Shown here piece after piece: positions 44,820 through 51,684 of a stretch of DNA of 64,000 bases. Position 1 is the first letter of the stretch, and every line of letters begins with the position of its first letter. The position numbers were made by a program, and so were the translations under genes. A model generated the notes under the pieces. It worked only from the letters and a program-made list of their open reading frames with translations, had not been told where the DNA came from and did not search any database. Source of the DNA: Armatimonadota bacterium (GTDB lineage Bacteria; Armatimonadota; UBA5829; DSUL01); NCBI GenBank assembly GCA_025998755.1, contig AP024674.1, positions 1,788,162 to 1,852,161 on the forward strand. Reading direction: 5' to 3'.

Positions 44820-45719
44820 GTGCTGCGCCGGGCTCGCGGCCCCGCAGCGCTGATGCTGGGAGCAGTCCTCTTCGCGGCGATGGCCATCTGCGTGAAGTAC
44901 GCGGCCAGGAGGATACCCTCCGGCGAGCTGGTGATGTTCCGTTTCCTTTTCGGACTGGTGACGGTACGCGCGATGTGCCGGCTGGGTCTGGCGAAGGTGC
45001 GCCACGACCGGCCGGCGCTTCTGATGGCGCGTGGCTTCACTGGAGCGATGGCTATCTTGTTGTACTTTGCCAGCATCCAACACACCACCCTGGTAAAAGC
45101 ATCGCTGCTGAGCAACTCCTATCCCGTGTACGCGGCACTGTTTGCATCGCTGCTGTTGCGGGAACGCCTGACTGCGTCCACACTCGCGGCGTTTGCGGTG
45201 TCCGCGGCCGGGATCTGGATGGTGGTGGACCCGGATTTCTCCAGTGTGAATCGCGGGGATCTCTTCGGCGTGCTGTCGGGCGCTGTCGCGGGGCTGGCGA
45301 TCGTTACCATTCGGGAGCTGCGCCGCACCGAGTCTGCCTTTACAGTGTTCTGGTATCTTTGCGTCTTCGGAACCACGATGGGCGCTGTGAGCTGCTTCTG
45401 GAGCTTCGCGTGGCCGGCGCCTCGGGACTGGGGATGGATCCTGGGAACGGGAGCGGCCAGCACGGCGGGACAGCTTTTGATCACATACGGGCTTCGATAC
45501 ACGCCGGCGGCGGAGGGGTCCCTCATCTCCATGTCCACGGTGGGCTATAGCGGACTGTTCGGTTGGGTGGTGATGGGAGAGCGGCTGAGCGCCAGAGGAC
45601 TGATCGGCGCGGCGCTCCTGCTGGGAGGAGCCGCCTTCACCGCCATCCGGCAGGCGCAGCAATCTCCTGCTCTACCCCCATCCGCAACGACACAGGGCTC
45701 GGAAAAGAGAACCGGCTGA
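44820..45719 (+). CDS. EamA/DMT-family transporter
   Basis: The product of about 299 residues has ten hydrophobic helices arranged as two EamA repeats (AVLFAAMAICVKYAAR and GLAIVTIRELRR at the repeat starts). Members export or import small metabolites; the substrate cannot be predicted. The start is GTG 44820, supported by GGGGAG 9 bp upstream. A TTG at 44757 overlapping the Ppx stop is an alternative that adds 21 basic residues. Confidence 0.85.
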   Translation: MLRRARGPAALMLGAVLFAAMAICVKYAARRIPSGELVMFRFLFGLVTVRAMCRLGLAKVRHDRPALLMARGFTGAMAILLYFASIQHTTLVKASLLSNSYPVYAALFASLLLRERLTASTLAAFAVSAAGIWMVVDPDFSSVNRGDLFGVLSGAVAGLAIVTIRELRRTESAFTVFWYLCVFGTTMGAVSCFWSFAWPAPRDWGWILGTGAASTAGQLLITYGLRYTPAAEGSLISMSTVGYSGLFGWVVMGERLSARGLIGAALLLGGAAFTAIRQAQQSPALPPSATTQGSEKRTG

Positions 45720-45757
45720 CCAGACGGAACCAGTGAGGGTAATGGGGAAACCCCGCA

Positions 45758-45893
45758 TAAAGAAACGGCGGGCAGGGAAAGGAGAATGGAAAGCCTGCCC
45801 GCGAAGCCATGCAACCGACCGCCACGCGACCCTGGGACCCATCACGAGACGGCCGACCTTTTGGCACGCCCGCGTGAGCGTTTTGCACGGCTC
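45758..45893 (-). ncRNA. candidate small RNA
   Basis: A strong minus-strand promoter (45900-45928) points into DNA without a convincing gene. About 90 nt downstream is a 9-bp GC-rich stem (45794-45802 with 45768-45776, 17-nt loop), followed on the minus strand by CGTTTCTTTA, a weak terminator-like tail. The implied transcript is about 135 nt. An 83-codon frame starting at GTG 45888 runs through it into the EamA gene but looks non-coding. I do not recognise a known RNA family. Confidence 0.4.
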
Positions 45894-45899
45894 GCGTCT

Positions 45900-45928
45900 A
45901 TTATGCGCACGACGCAGACGCGTGTCAA
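45900..45928 (-). promoter_or_regulatory. sigma70-type promoter, minus strand
   Basis: Consensus TTGACA (complement of 45923-45928) and CATAAT (complement of 45900-45905) with a 17-bp spacer. There is no annotated gene directly downstream on this strand. Confidence 0.55.
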
Positions 45929-45986
45929 TAGGAATTGATGCCCCGTTTTCGCGGTCACGCCTTCAGGTGCCCTGCAAGACAACAGC

Positions 45987-46025
45987 AAAAAAGTGCGGCC
46001 CCCACATTGAGAAGGCGGGGGCCGC
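45987..46025 (-). terminator. Rho-independent terminator of minus-strand PEP-CTERM gene
   Basis: GCGGCCCCC pairs with GGGGGCCGC, followed on the minus strand by six T. It lies 42 bp after the PEP-CTERM stop. Confidence 0.88.
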
Positions 46026-46066
46026 GAAGGCGCTTTCCGAAGATGCTTGCGCCAGCGGCGCCAGGG

Positions 46067-46900
46067 TCACGACTTCTTCCTGGACCTCAGCAGACCGAGT
46101 CCGCCCAAGCCGAGCAGAGCACCCATCTGGAAGAAGACCGGCTCGGGAATCGGGGGAGCGGCCGTAAGGGTCAACACCCCTTCCCACCGGTTCTGGATGG
46201 CCGGCGGCGGGCTGTTGTAGTTGAACGCATCAAGCGATCCGAACCAGATGCGGTACTGTTTACCAAGCACCGCCCCAGGATCGGAAGGATCATAGCCATT
46301 TGCGTTCAGGTCTTCGTAGAGATCAGCCTCAAACCAGAACGCAGCCAGATCTACTCCGCCTTTCCAGGTGGGGCGCAGGTAGAGATTTGGATCCTCCGTC
46401 CACCACTGGACGATGTACCCGTTCATGCCCCAGTTGTAGGGGGTGATGTCCACGATTTCCCAGTTCCAGCCGCTGTGGGAGCTTCCTGCAAGGATGTCCG
46501 AGCTGTTGGGATTTTGGACGAGAATCTCGCCCCACGTAGGAGCAGCAGCCTTGTTCAGCAGCCAGATATTGAAGGATGCTATGCCTTCACCCGGCTGATC
46601 CAAATTCTTCAGCCAGTCAACATAGGCATCCCCTTCGGCGGGCTGATTGGCTCCTCCACCAGACGGATCCTGGACACCTTGCTTGTAATACCAGGTGCGG
46701 CTCCAGTTGTTATTCGGGTCAATGCGAAGCCGGGGATTGCCCTGGGTCTCCTTGTGTGACTTGATCCAAGCGGTGCTGTCGCCGTAGAGATCCATCAGGT
46801 CGTTCGGATCGAACTCGAAGCGGACCCTCGCCGCATCTGCAGCTGCCGTCAAGGACAGCATTACGACAGATGTCAGCAGTAGAAGCACTAACCGGTTCAT
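46067..46900 (-). CDS. PEP-CTERM sorting-domain secreted protein
   Basis: The 277-residue product has a signal peptide (MNRLVLLLLTSVVML, cleavage near ADA). The extracellular domain is rich in Trp, Asn and Asp (WNWEIVDITPYNWG), of unknown fold. The C-terminal PEP-CTERM tail is PIPEP, a Gly/Leu-rich helix, then RSRKKS. It is a predicted exosortase substrate. The ATG at 46900 is preceded by AAAGGAGAGA; a longer upstream frame has no support. It has its own promoter and terminator. Confidence 0.9.
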   Translation of the reverse strand: MNRLVLLLLTSVVMLSLTAAADAARVRFEFDPNDLMDLYGDSTAWIKSHKETQGNPRLRIDPNNNWSRTWYYKQGVQDPSGGGANQPAEGDAYVDWLKNLDQPGEGIASFNIWLLNKAAAPTWGEILVQNPNSSDILAGSSHSGWNWEIVDITPYNWGMNGYIVQWWTEDPNLYLRPTWKGGVDLAAFWFEADLYEDLNANGYDPSDPGAVLGKQYRIWFGSLDAFNYNSPPPAIQNRWEGVLTLTAAPPIPEPVFFQMGALLGLGGLGLLRSRKKS

Positions 46901-47097
46901 TCTTGTTTCGTCTCTCCTTTCTGCGTTTCCGGTCTGCTCCAACACGGACCCAAAGCCAATGAAAAGCCTGGCCCGCGCCTTCAGACCTAAGTGCCATTGG
47001 CATGGATTTCTGCGGTGGAATACGCCGAAGAGGGAAAGCGAAGTGGAAACTCGGGTTGTGTAAGTGCTAGCCCGTGTCTCCGGCGTAACCCAAGTTA
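46901..47097 (-). other. 5' leader of minus-strand PEP-CTERM gene
   Basis: About 190 nt separate the predicted transcription start from the ATG. I see no ORF with good signals and no known riboswitch in it. It may only hold the ribosome-binding site. Confidence 0.4.
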
Positions 47098-47126
47098 AGT
47101 ATAGCACAAGTCTCCCGCCGACGCAA
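47098..47126 (-). promoter_or_regulatory. sigma70-type promoter of minus-strand PEP-CTERM gene
   Basis: TTGCGT (complement of 47121-47126) and TATACT (complement of 47098-47103) with a 17-bp spacer. The -35 box is the same as in the second small-RNA unit at 50777. Confidence 0.6.
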
Positions 47127-47225
47127 GAGACATTTTGATGCATTGATTCAAATAGTTGTTTGTTGCTGTCCGTGTCCGTTTGCGAGAGCGTCTAAGGACC
47201 AGCACTTGGGGAGAGCTACTGCGGA

Positions 47226-47624
47226 TCAGTTGGCCTGGGAGTGTGGATGGCTGGCCGCGCGCTCCGCAGCGCGCCGGAGAATGGACTTGAGCTCGTCGAG
47301 CTTGAACGGCTTATACAGATAGGTGTCCACGCCCTGCTCCACCGCCGCCTTCTCGGTCTCCTCGGTGGGATAAGCGGTCATCAGCACCACTTCTGCGTCC
47401 GGGGAGAACAAACGGGCGGCGCGCAGGAACTGCAGACCGTCCATCCGGGGCATCCGCAGATCGGCCAGGATGAGATCGAACGGCTGCTGACGCACCATGC
47501 CCATGGCCACAAACGGGGAGTCCGCAGCCTCCACATGGCAGTTTTCGATCTCAAGGAGCGTCAGGAGCACCTGGAGCAGACTGCGGTCGTCGTCCACCAC
47601 AAGCACTCGCAAAGGTCCTGCCAT
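47226..47624 (-). CDS. receiver-only response regulator
   Basis: The 132-residue CheY-like protein has the acidic pocket VVDDD near the N-terminus, the phospho-acceptor Asp in LILADLRMP, the switch Thr in LMTAYP and Lys in YLYKPF. No output domain is present. The start is ATG 47624, with GGAAGAG upstream; the frame extends 23 codons further without a start site of quality. No histidine kinase is encoded nearby, so its partner lies elsewhere. Confidence 0.9.
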   Translation of the reverse strand: MAGPLRVLVVDDDRSLLQVLLTLLEIENCHVEAADSPFVAMGMVRQQPFDLILADLRMPRMDGLQFLRAARLFSPDAEVVLMTAYPTEETEKAAVEQGVDTYLYKPFKLDELKSILRRAAERAASHPHSQAN

Positions 47625-47860
47625 TGCTCTTCCATTCCCTCCGTTCACTGACACAAAGCGAAGCGCCGATGCGACCAGTATACCACCGGACACTACGGGG
47701 CGTCATATTGGCGGCCGCGCATCTCGGCCGGCATACGTGCCACCCTGTCTCAATTCCACACGGCCAGCGCAAAGTGCCTGCTCGCAGGAGTCCGTAACTA
47801 CCGCAGATAACAGTATCTTGACAGGGAACGTGGACGTCTTGCGGGACTGGTTGCCAAAAA

Positions 47861-50371
47861 ATGATGCGTCACCTAGATCTTGTCTCCATTTTCACGATGG
47901 CGCTGCTCTGCGCGGCGGTCTGCGCCGCAGCGTGGCCCACGAACTATCTCTCCGCAAAACTGGGAGCGTCTGTTTCCACGGACGCGCAGCTAGAGAAGGG
48001 CTCAGATCCGGGTGCTTTGCTCAGCGACGGACCCATAAGCAAGGGCGGGTTTCATTTCGCTCAGGTGGATCAGGAACAGGTCTTCCTGGTGGATCTGGGG
48101 CAGGAGCGCGTCTTCGATCGGGTGGAGTTCGGCTCGGTCGGGTACAACGAACCCCGCAACGCAAAACAGCTTGTCATCAGCATCTCCAATACGGGCCCGG
48201 AGGGACCGTTTCAGACGGTCTACGAGCGCCAGAAAGTGGGGCATTTCCAGGTCATCCGCCTGCCCGAGTGCCGGGCGCGGTGGATCAGATTCGACCTGGG
48301 AGCCGGCAGCGAAGGTGCGCAGGTTCACTCCGTGCGCATCTACAAAGGCCATACTGTGCCGCCCCTGCCAGAGGTGATGCAGCTTCTTTCGGAGCGCATC
48401 CAACCAGGACTGCCAGGTCTTGAGAATTATGACGCGGCGGTCCGGGCACAAGACTGGAGCAGGGCGGCAAGGGAGCTTCGTGCCTACTTTGCGAAGCGGC
48501 TGAAACCCGCCAACCCTCCCGACCCGAACGCGGACCTGAGCGCCGCGGAGGAGTACGCCAACGGTCCCCGGGGGGAGAAGATCCCCATAGACTGGAGCTA
48601 TCAGGAAACCCGCGACTGGTACGAGTACAAGAATTTCCTGAACAGGGGGCGGATGCTCGCATATCCGCTGATGGCGTTTTACAACACGGGGCAGCCGCGC
48701 TGGCGAGACCACTTCCGAGCCGTTTTCTATGACTGGCTGTCCGCCAATCCTTGCCCGCCCGAGACCATCTACGCCGATGCTCCGACCTGGCGGACGCTGG
48801 ATTCAGCGATGAGGCTGGGGTGGCTGCGCGAGGGCTTTCCGCTGATCACCGCCGCCACCGGGCTGGAAGATGAGGTCTGGGCGAACTATCTTTATGCCCT
48901 CTGGGAACACGGCAACTACCTCAGCCACGACACCATCAGCGGAGGAAACTGGCTGTCCACCATCACATCGCACGTTATGGATCTTGCTCTGGATATCCCG
49001 GAGTTCAAGGACCAGAAAGCGTGGCTTCAGTTCGGGAAAAACGGGTTTGAGAAGAATGTCTTGCGCGATGTTCACCCGGACGGCAAAGAGATGGAGGACG
49101 CACCGGGCTATATCTGCATGGCCTACGCCGGGATGCTTTCCACGCTGAAGGCGCTGGACGCGGCAGGCATCGCGGTGGAGGCCGAGGTTTTGCGCAGGAT
49201 GGACCGTGTGCAGGACTTCCTGGGAGCCATCACGCAGCCCAGCGGCATTATGCCCGCCATCGGGGACTGCCGCGGGACACATCCTTACATCCTGCCGGAG
49301 AGCATGGAATATTTCCGGCGTCAGGATATCCGCTATATCCTCAGCAAGGGCAGGGAGGGCAGTCGGCCGGAGCGAGCATCCGTGTGTTTCCCGGACGGCG
49401 CCTGGGCCGTAATGCGGAGCCCTTACGATGCTCCAGGCGAGCCGTTCGAAGATGCCCGCCATCTGGTGTTCAAGGCCAGCCACGCCAGCCATGGCCATCG
49501 CGACTACCTGAGCTTCACCCTCTACGCGTACGGGCGGCCTCTGCTGATTGATCCCGGAATCAAAAGCTACGAGCGTGGGGATGGCGCGCGGTATGTCCAG
49601 ACTGCGTATCACAACACGGTCTGCGTGGACGGTCAGAACCAGCCGCCCCGCTGGGGCAGCATTGATCGCTGGGTATCCAGCGACGGTATGGACTTCCTGG
49701 TGTCCACTTACAAGGGCTACGAGAGCGTGGATCACCGCAGGAGCATCGTCTTTGTCAAGCCGGATTACTGGGTGGTCAACGACACCCTCACCGGACCCGG
49801 CAACCACACCTGCGATCAGAACTGGCACTTCAATGAGGACGCTGGGCTGGAGGAAGACCCGGCGACAAAGTTGGTGCGCACCACCTATGCAGAGGGCGGC
49901 AATCTGATGATGATTCCGGCTTCACCCAGCGGCCTTGTCTCTCGACCGAAGAAGTTCTTCATCGCGAGGGGCGGAGGAGCCGTGGCGGCGGGCACGGGGG
50001 AGGTGGAGTCCACAGGCTGGTGCTACTCGCGGTTCGGCAGTCTTCCCACGGTGTTCGACCTGGTGTTGTATCCCTTCAGAGGCCGGACTGCTCCGAAGGT
50101 GGAGGTACGGCCGCTGGTGTCTACGCCGGAAGTGACGGCCCTTGCTGTTTCGGCTGGTCCGGCGACGGACTATGTGATCATCAGCCGCGCCGGGCGGAAA
50201 GAGGTCCAGGCCGGGGACATCACCGTGGAGGGCGAGACGGCAGTATTGCGAACCCGGGAAGGCATTCCGGTCCGGCTCTCCGGCGCGAACCTCAAGCGCC
50301 TTGTCTACGTGGGCAAGACCGTCTTCGAAAGCGAAACTCCCGAAGACCAGGTGGACCGCGTTCTCAGGTAA
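47861..50371 (+). CDS. heparinase II/III-family polysaccharide lyase, secreted
   Basis: The 836-residue product has a signal peptide (ALLCAAVCAAAW). A discoidin/F5-8C-like domain (about 45-165) is followed by an alpha/alpha toroid (about 190-480, with GGNWLSTITSHVMDLAL). The C-terminal beta-sandwich has the family hallmark HGHRDYLSFTLYAYG, LLIDPGIKSY and TAYHNTVCVDGQNQ, which supplies catalytic Tyr/His residues. Lyases of this group cut uronic-acid polymers by beta-elimination. The gene stands alone and divergent to the response regulator. No PEP-CTERM tail is present. Confidence 0.9.
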   Translation: MMRHLDLVSIFTMALLCAAVCAAAWPTNYLSAKLGASVSTDAQLEKGSDPGALLSDGPISKGGFHFAQVDQEQVFLVDLGQERVFDRVEFGSVGYNEPRNAKQLVISISNTGPEGPFQTVYERQKVGHFQVIRLPECRARWIRFDLGAGSEGAQVHSVRIYKGHTVPPLPEVMQLLSERIQPGLPGLENYDAAVRAQDWSRAARELRAYFAKRLKPANPPDPNADLSAAEEYANGPRGEKIPIDWSYQETRDWYEYKNFLNRGRMLAYPLMAFYNTGQPRWRDHFRAVFYDWLSANPCPPETIYADAPTWRTLDSAMRLGWLREGFPLITAATGLEDEVWANYLYALWEHGNYLSHDTISGGNWLSTITSHVMDLALDIPEFKDQKAWLQFGKNGFEKNVLRDVHPDGKEMEDAPGYICMAYAGMLSTLKALDAAGIAVEAEVLRRMDRVQDFLGAITQPSGIMPAIGDCRGTHPYILPESMEYFRRQDIRYILSKGREGSRPERASVCFPDGAWAVMRSPYDAPGEPFEDARHLVFKASHASHGHRDYLSFTLYAYGRPLLIDPGIKSYERGDGARYVQTAYHNTVCVDGQNQPPRWGSIDRWVSSDGMDFLVSTYKGYESVDHRRSIVFVKPDYWVVNDTLTGPGNHTCDQNWHFNEDAGLEEDPATKLVRTTYAEGGNLMMIPASPSGLVSRPKKFFIARGGGAVAAGTGEVESTGWCYSRFGSLPTVFDLVLYPFRGRTAPKVEVRPLVSTPEVTALAVSAGPATDYVIISRAGRKEVQAGDITVEGETAVLRTREGIPVRLSGANLKRLVYVGKTVFESETPEDQVDRVLR

Positions 50372-50411
50372 CACCCAACCGGGCCCCGCGCCCTGTTTTG
50401 CGTCACGTGTA

Positions 50412-50434
50412 CCGAACGCGCCTTCGGCGTTCGG
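50412..50434 (+). terminator. hairpin after lyase gene
   Basis: CCGAACGC pairs with GCGTTCGG, loop of seven bases, 40 bp after the stop. There is no T-run, so it is only a possible terminator or mRNA-stabilising stem. Confidence 0.45.
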
Positions 50435-50568
50435 ATAACGCGCCGCCTGCCACTTGCAAGCGCCTATAGGCCTCCGGTCTCTTCCAACTAACTGTGAGGC
50501 TGCCGGGCCATTCCATCAATGCATCGCGGCCGGGGCCCTCCTGGATGGCCACCGATACGGGAAGCATA

Positions 50569-50579
50569 GTGAAAAAAGT
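50569..50579 (+). promoter_or_regulatory. conserved upstream element of small RNA 1
   Basis: GTGAAAAAAGT ends 21 bp before the -35 box. The same 11 bases occur at the same distance before the second unit (50745-50755). It could be an activator site or a displaced A-tract UP-like element. Confidence 0.6.
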
Positions 50580-50600
50580 GCAAAAAGTTTCGGCACCCTC

Positions 50601-50629
50601 TTGCGCAACCGGCCGGCGTCCGATATTAT
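50601..50629 (+). promoter_or_regulatory. promoter of small RNA 1
   Basis: TTGCGC and TATTAT with a 17-bp spacer. Initiation is expected near 50635-50637, directly at the conserved hairpin. Confidence 0.65.
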
Positions 50630-50634
50630 GACTG

Positions 50635-50706
50635 GTGAAAGCTTCCCACCCTCCTTTCACCTCCCCGGTGGACCCTGAAAGTTCACCGGGGGGTTTCTTT
50701 TTCTGG
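50635..50706 (+). ncRNA. tandem small RNA 1 with anti-Shine-Dalgarno-like hairpin
   Basis: The predicted transcript of about 70 nt starts with a hairpin: GTGAAAG (50635-50641), loop CTTCCCACCCTC, CTTTCAC (50654-50660). The segment CCTCCTTTC equals nine bases of the conserved 3' tail of bacterial 16S rRNA, so it could pair with ribosome-binding sites. A terminator (stem CCCCGGTG/CACCGGGG, 50663-50691, then a T-rich tail) closes it. The hairpin is identical in unit 2 while promoter and terminator sequences differ. No ORF fits. I do not recognise a described family. Confidence 0.65.
50663..50706 (+). terminator. terminator of small RNA 1
   Basis: CCCCGGTG (50663-50670) pairs with CACCGGGG (50684-50691) and is extended inward by GA/TT pairs. 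It is followed by GGTTTCTTTTTC. Confidence 0.8.
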
Positions 50707-50744
50707 CTTCTTGCGTCCGCCCGGCTGGCGGGACGAAAGCTGAT

Positions 50745-50755
50745 GTGAAAAAAGT
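50745..50755 (+). promoter_or_regulatory. conserved upstream element of small RNA 2
   Basis: GTGAAAAAAGT, 176 bp after the first copy and again exactly 21 bp before a -35 box. Confidence 0.6.
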
Positions 50756-50776
50756 TAAATATTCCGGTTGAGAGTG

Positions 50777-50805
50777 TTGCGTGCAGATTGGCTGAGAAGT
50801 ATAAT
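50777..50805 (+). promoter_or_regulatory. promoter of small RNA 2
   Basis: TTGCGT and a perfect TATAAT with a 17-bp spacer. Initiation is expected near 50810-50812. Confidence 0.75.
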
Positions 50806-50809
50806 AGTT

Positions 50810-50877
50810 GTGAAAGCTTCCCACCCTCCTTTCAGAGAAGCCCGGCGGACCACGCGGTTCGCCGGGCTTTTTCTTTG
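50810..50877 (+). ncRNA. tandem small RNA 2 with anti-Shine-Dalgarno-like hairpin
   Basis: The same hairpin as unit 1: TGAAAG (50811-50816), identical 12-base C-rich loop, CTTTCA (50829-50834). A different but stronger terminator follows (AAGCCCGGCG with CGCCGGGCTT, then TTTTCTTT). The transcript would be about 65 nt. Its terminator ends 120 bp before the ABC transporter ATG, so an alternative reading is a leader attenuator of that operon. The independent promoter and the upstream duplicate argue for a free small RNA. Confidence 0.68.
50838..50877 (+). terminator. terminator of small RNA 2
   Basis: A ten-pair stem (50838-50847 with 50860-50869) is followed by TTTTCTTT. Confidence 0.85.
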
Positions 50878-50997
50878 TGCACCTTGCCAACCCTGAAATC
50901 TCCGGGTGACGCCCGCGTGCGTGACGCCGTTCACCATTTGGGGCACACTCATCCCGGCTCGTCCCACCCAATCCTGAAAAGGAGATCACAGAAAAGG

Positions 50998-51684
50998 ATG
51001 CCAGCCATCGAGGCCAGACAGCTCGTCAAACACTACCCGTGCGACGCCGGACCGGTCGCGGCGTTGAACGGAGTGGATGTCAGCATCGCACAGGGAGAGT
51101 TCGTCGCCGTCATGGGACCCAGCGGGTGCGGCAAGAGCACGCTGCTGAACCTGATCGCGGGACTGGACTCCCCAACCTCCGGCACGTTGCAGGTCAACGG
51201 CACGGATCTCACACGGCTTCCAGACGGGCGCCTGACGGAGTACCGCCGTCGAGTGGTGGGCGTGGTCTTCCAGTTCTTCAACCTGCTGCCCACGCTGACT
51301 GTGGAGGAGAACATCAGCCTTCCCGCGCTCCTGGCGGGCACTCCAGAGGCAAGCGCTCTACGGAAGGCGGCGGATCTGGCCGAAAAGGTGGGGCTGGCGC
51401 ACAGGTTGCGCCACCGCAGCTTCCAGCTCTCGGGCGGAGAGATGCAGCGGGCCGCCATCGCCCGCGCGCTGGTGAACGATCCGGCTGTGCTTCTGGCGGA
51501 TGAGCCCACCGGCAATCTGGACTCCAGGTCGGCCTCGGAGGTGCTCGCGCTCCTGAAGGGCCTCCGCCGTGAGACCGGGGCCACCATCCTGCTGGTAACC
51601 CACAGCCCCGAGGCGGCCGCGGTGGCGGACCGCATCATCCGGATGGTGGACGGAAAGGTGGACGGGGGTGCGGAGGCTTCTTAG
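50998..51684 (+). CDS. ABC transporter ATPase (LolD/MacB type)
   Basis: The 228-residue ATPase has Walker A GPSGCGKST, Q-loop VFQFFNLLPTLT, signature LSGGEMQRAAIARAL, Walker B VLLADEPTGNLDS and the H-loop VTHS. The LDSRSA segment and small size place it with LolD/MacB/FtsE-type mechanotransmission ABC proteins. ATG 50998 is used; the frame is open into the small-RNA region upstream. It overlaps the permease gene by 17 bp. Confidence 0.93.
   Translation: MPAIEARQLVKHYPCDAGPVAALNGVDVSIAQGEFVAVMGPSGCGKSTLLNLIAGLDSPTSGTLQVNGTDLTRLPDGRLTEYRRRVVGVVFQFFNLLPTLTVEENISLPALLAGTPEASALRKAADLAEKVGLAHRLRHRSFQLSGGEMQRAAIARALVNDPAVLLADEPTGNLDSRSASEVLALLKGLRRETGATILLVTHSPEAAAVADRIIRMVDGKVDGGAEAS

Noticed and set aside
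45740-45850. c-di-GMP or SAM riboswitch on the plus strand
   Set aside because: GCGAAGCC and GCAACC recall fragments of such cores, but the paired regions do not assemble and no gene follows on that strand.
45637-45888. 83-codon minus-strand frame after the orphan promoter
   Set aside because: It overlaps the end of the EamA gene, has a Phe/Pro-rich odd composition and no ribosome-binding site; a small RNA fits better.
50569-50877. CRISPR-like or simple sequence repeat
   Set aside because: There are only two units, with promoters and terminators of differing sequence; the shared parts match small-RNA gene structure instead.
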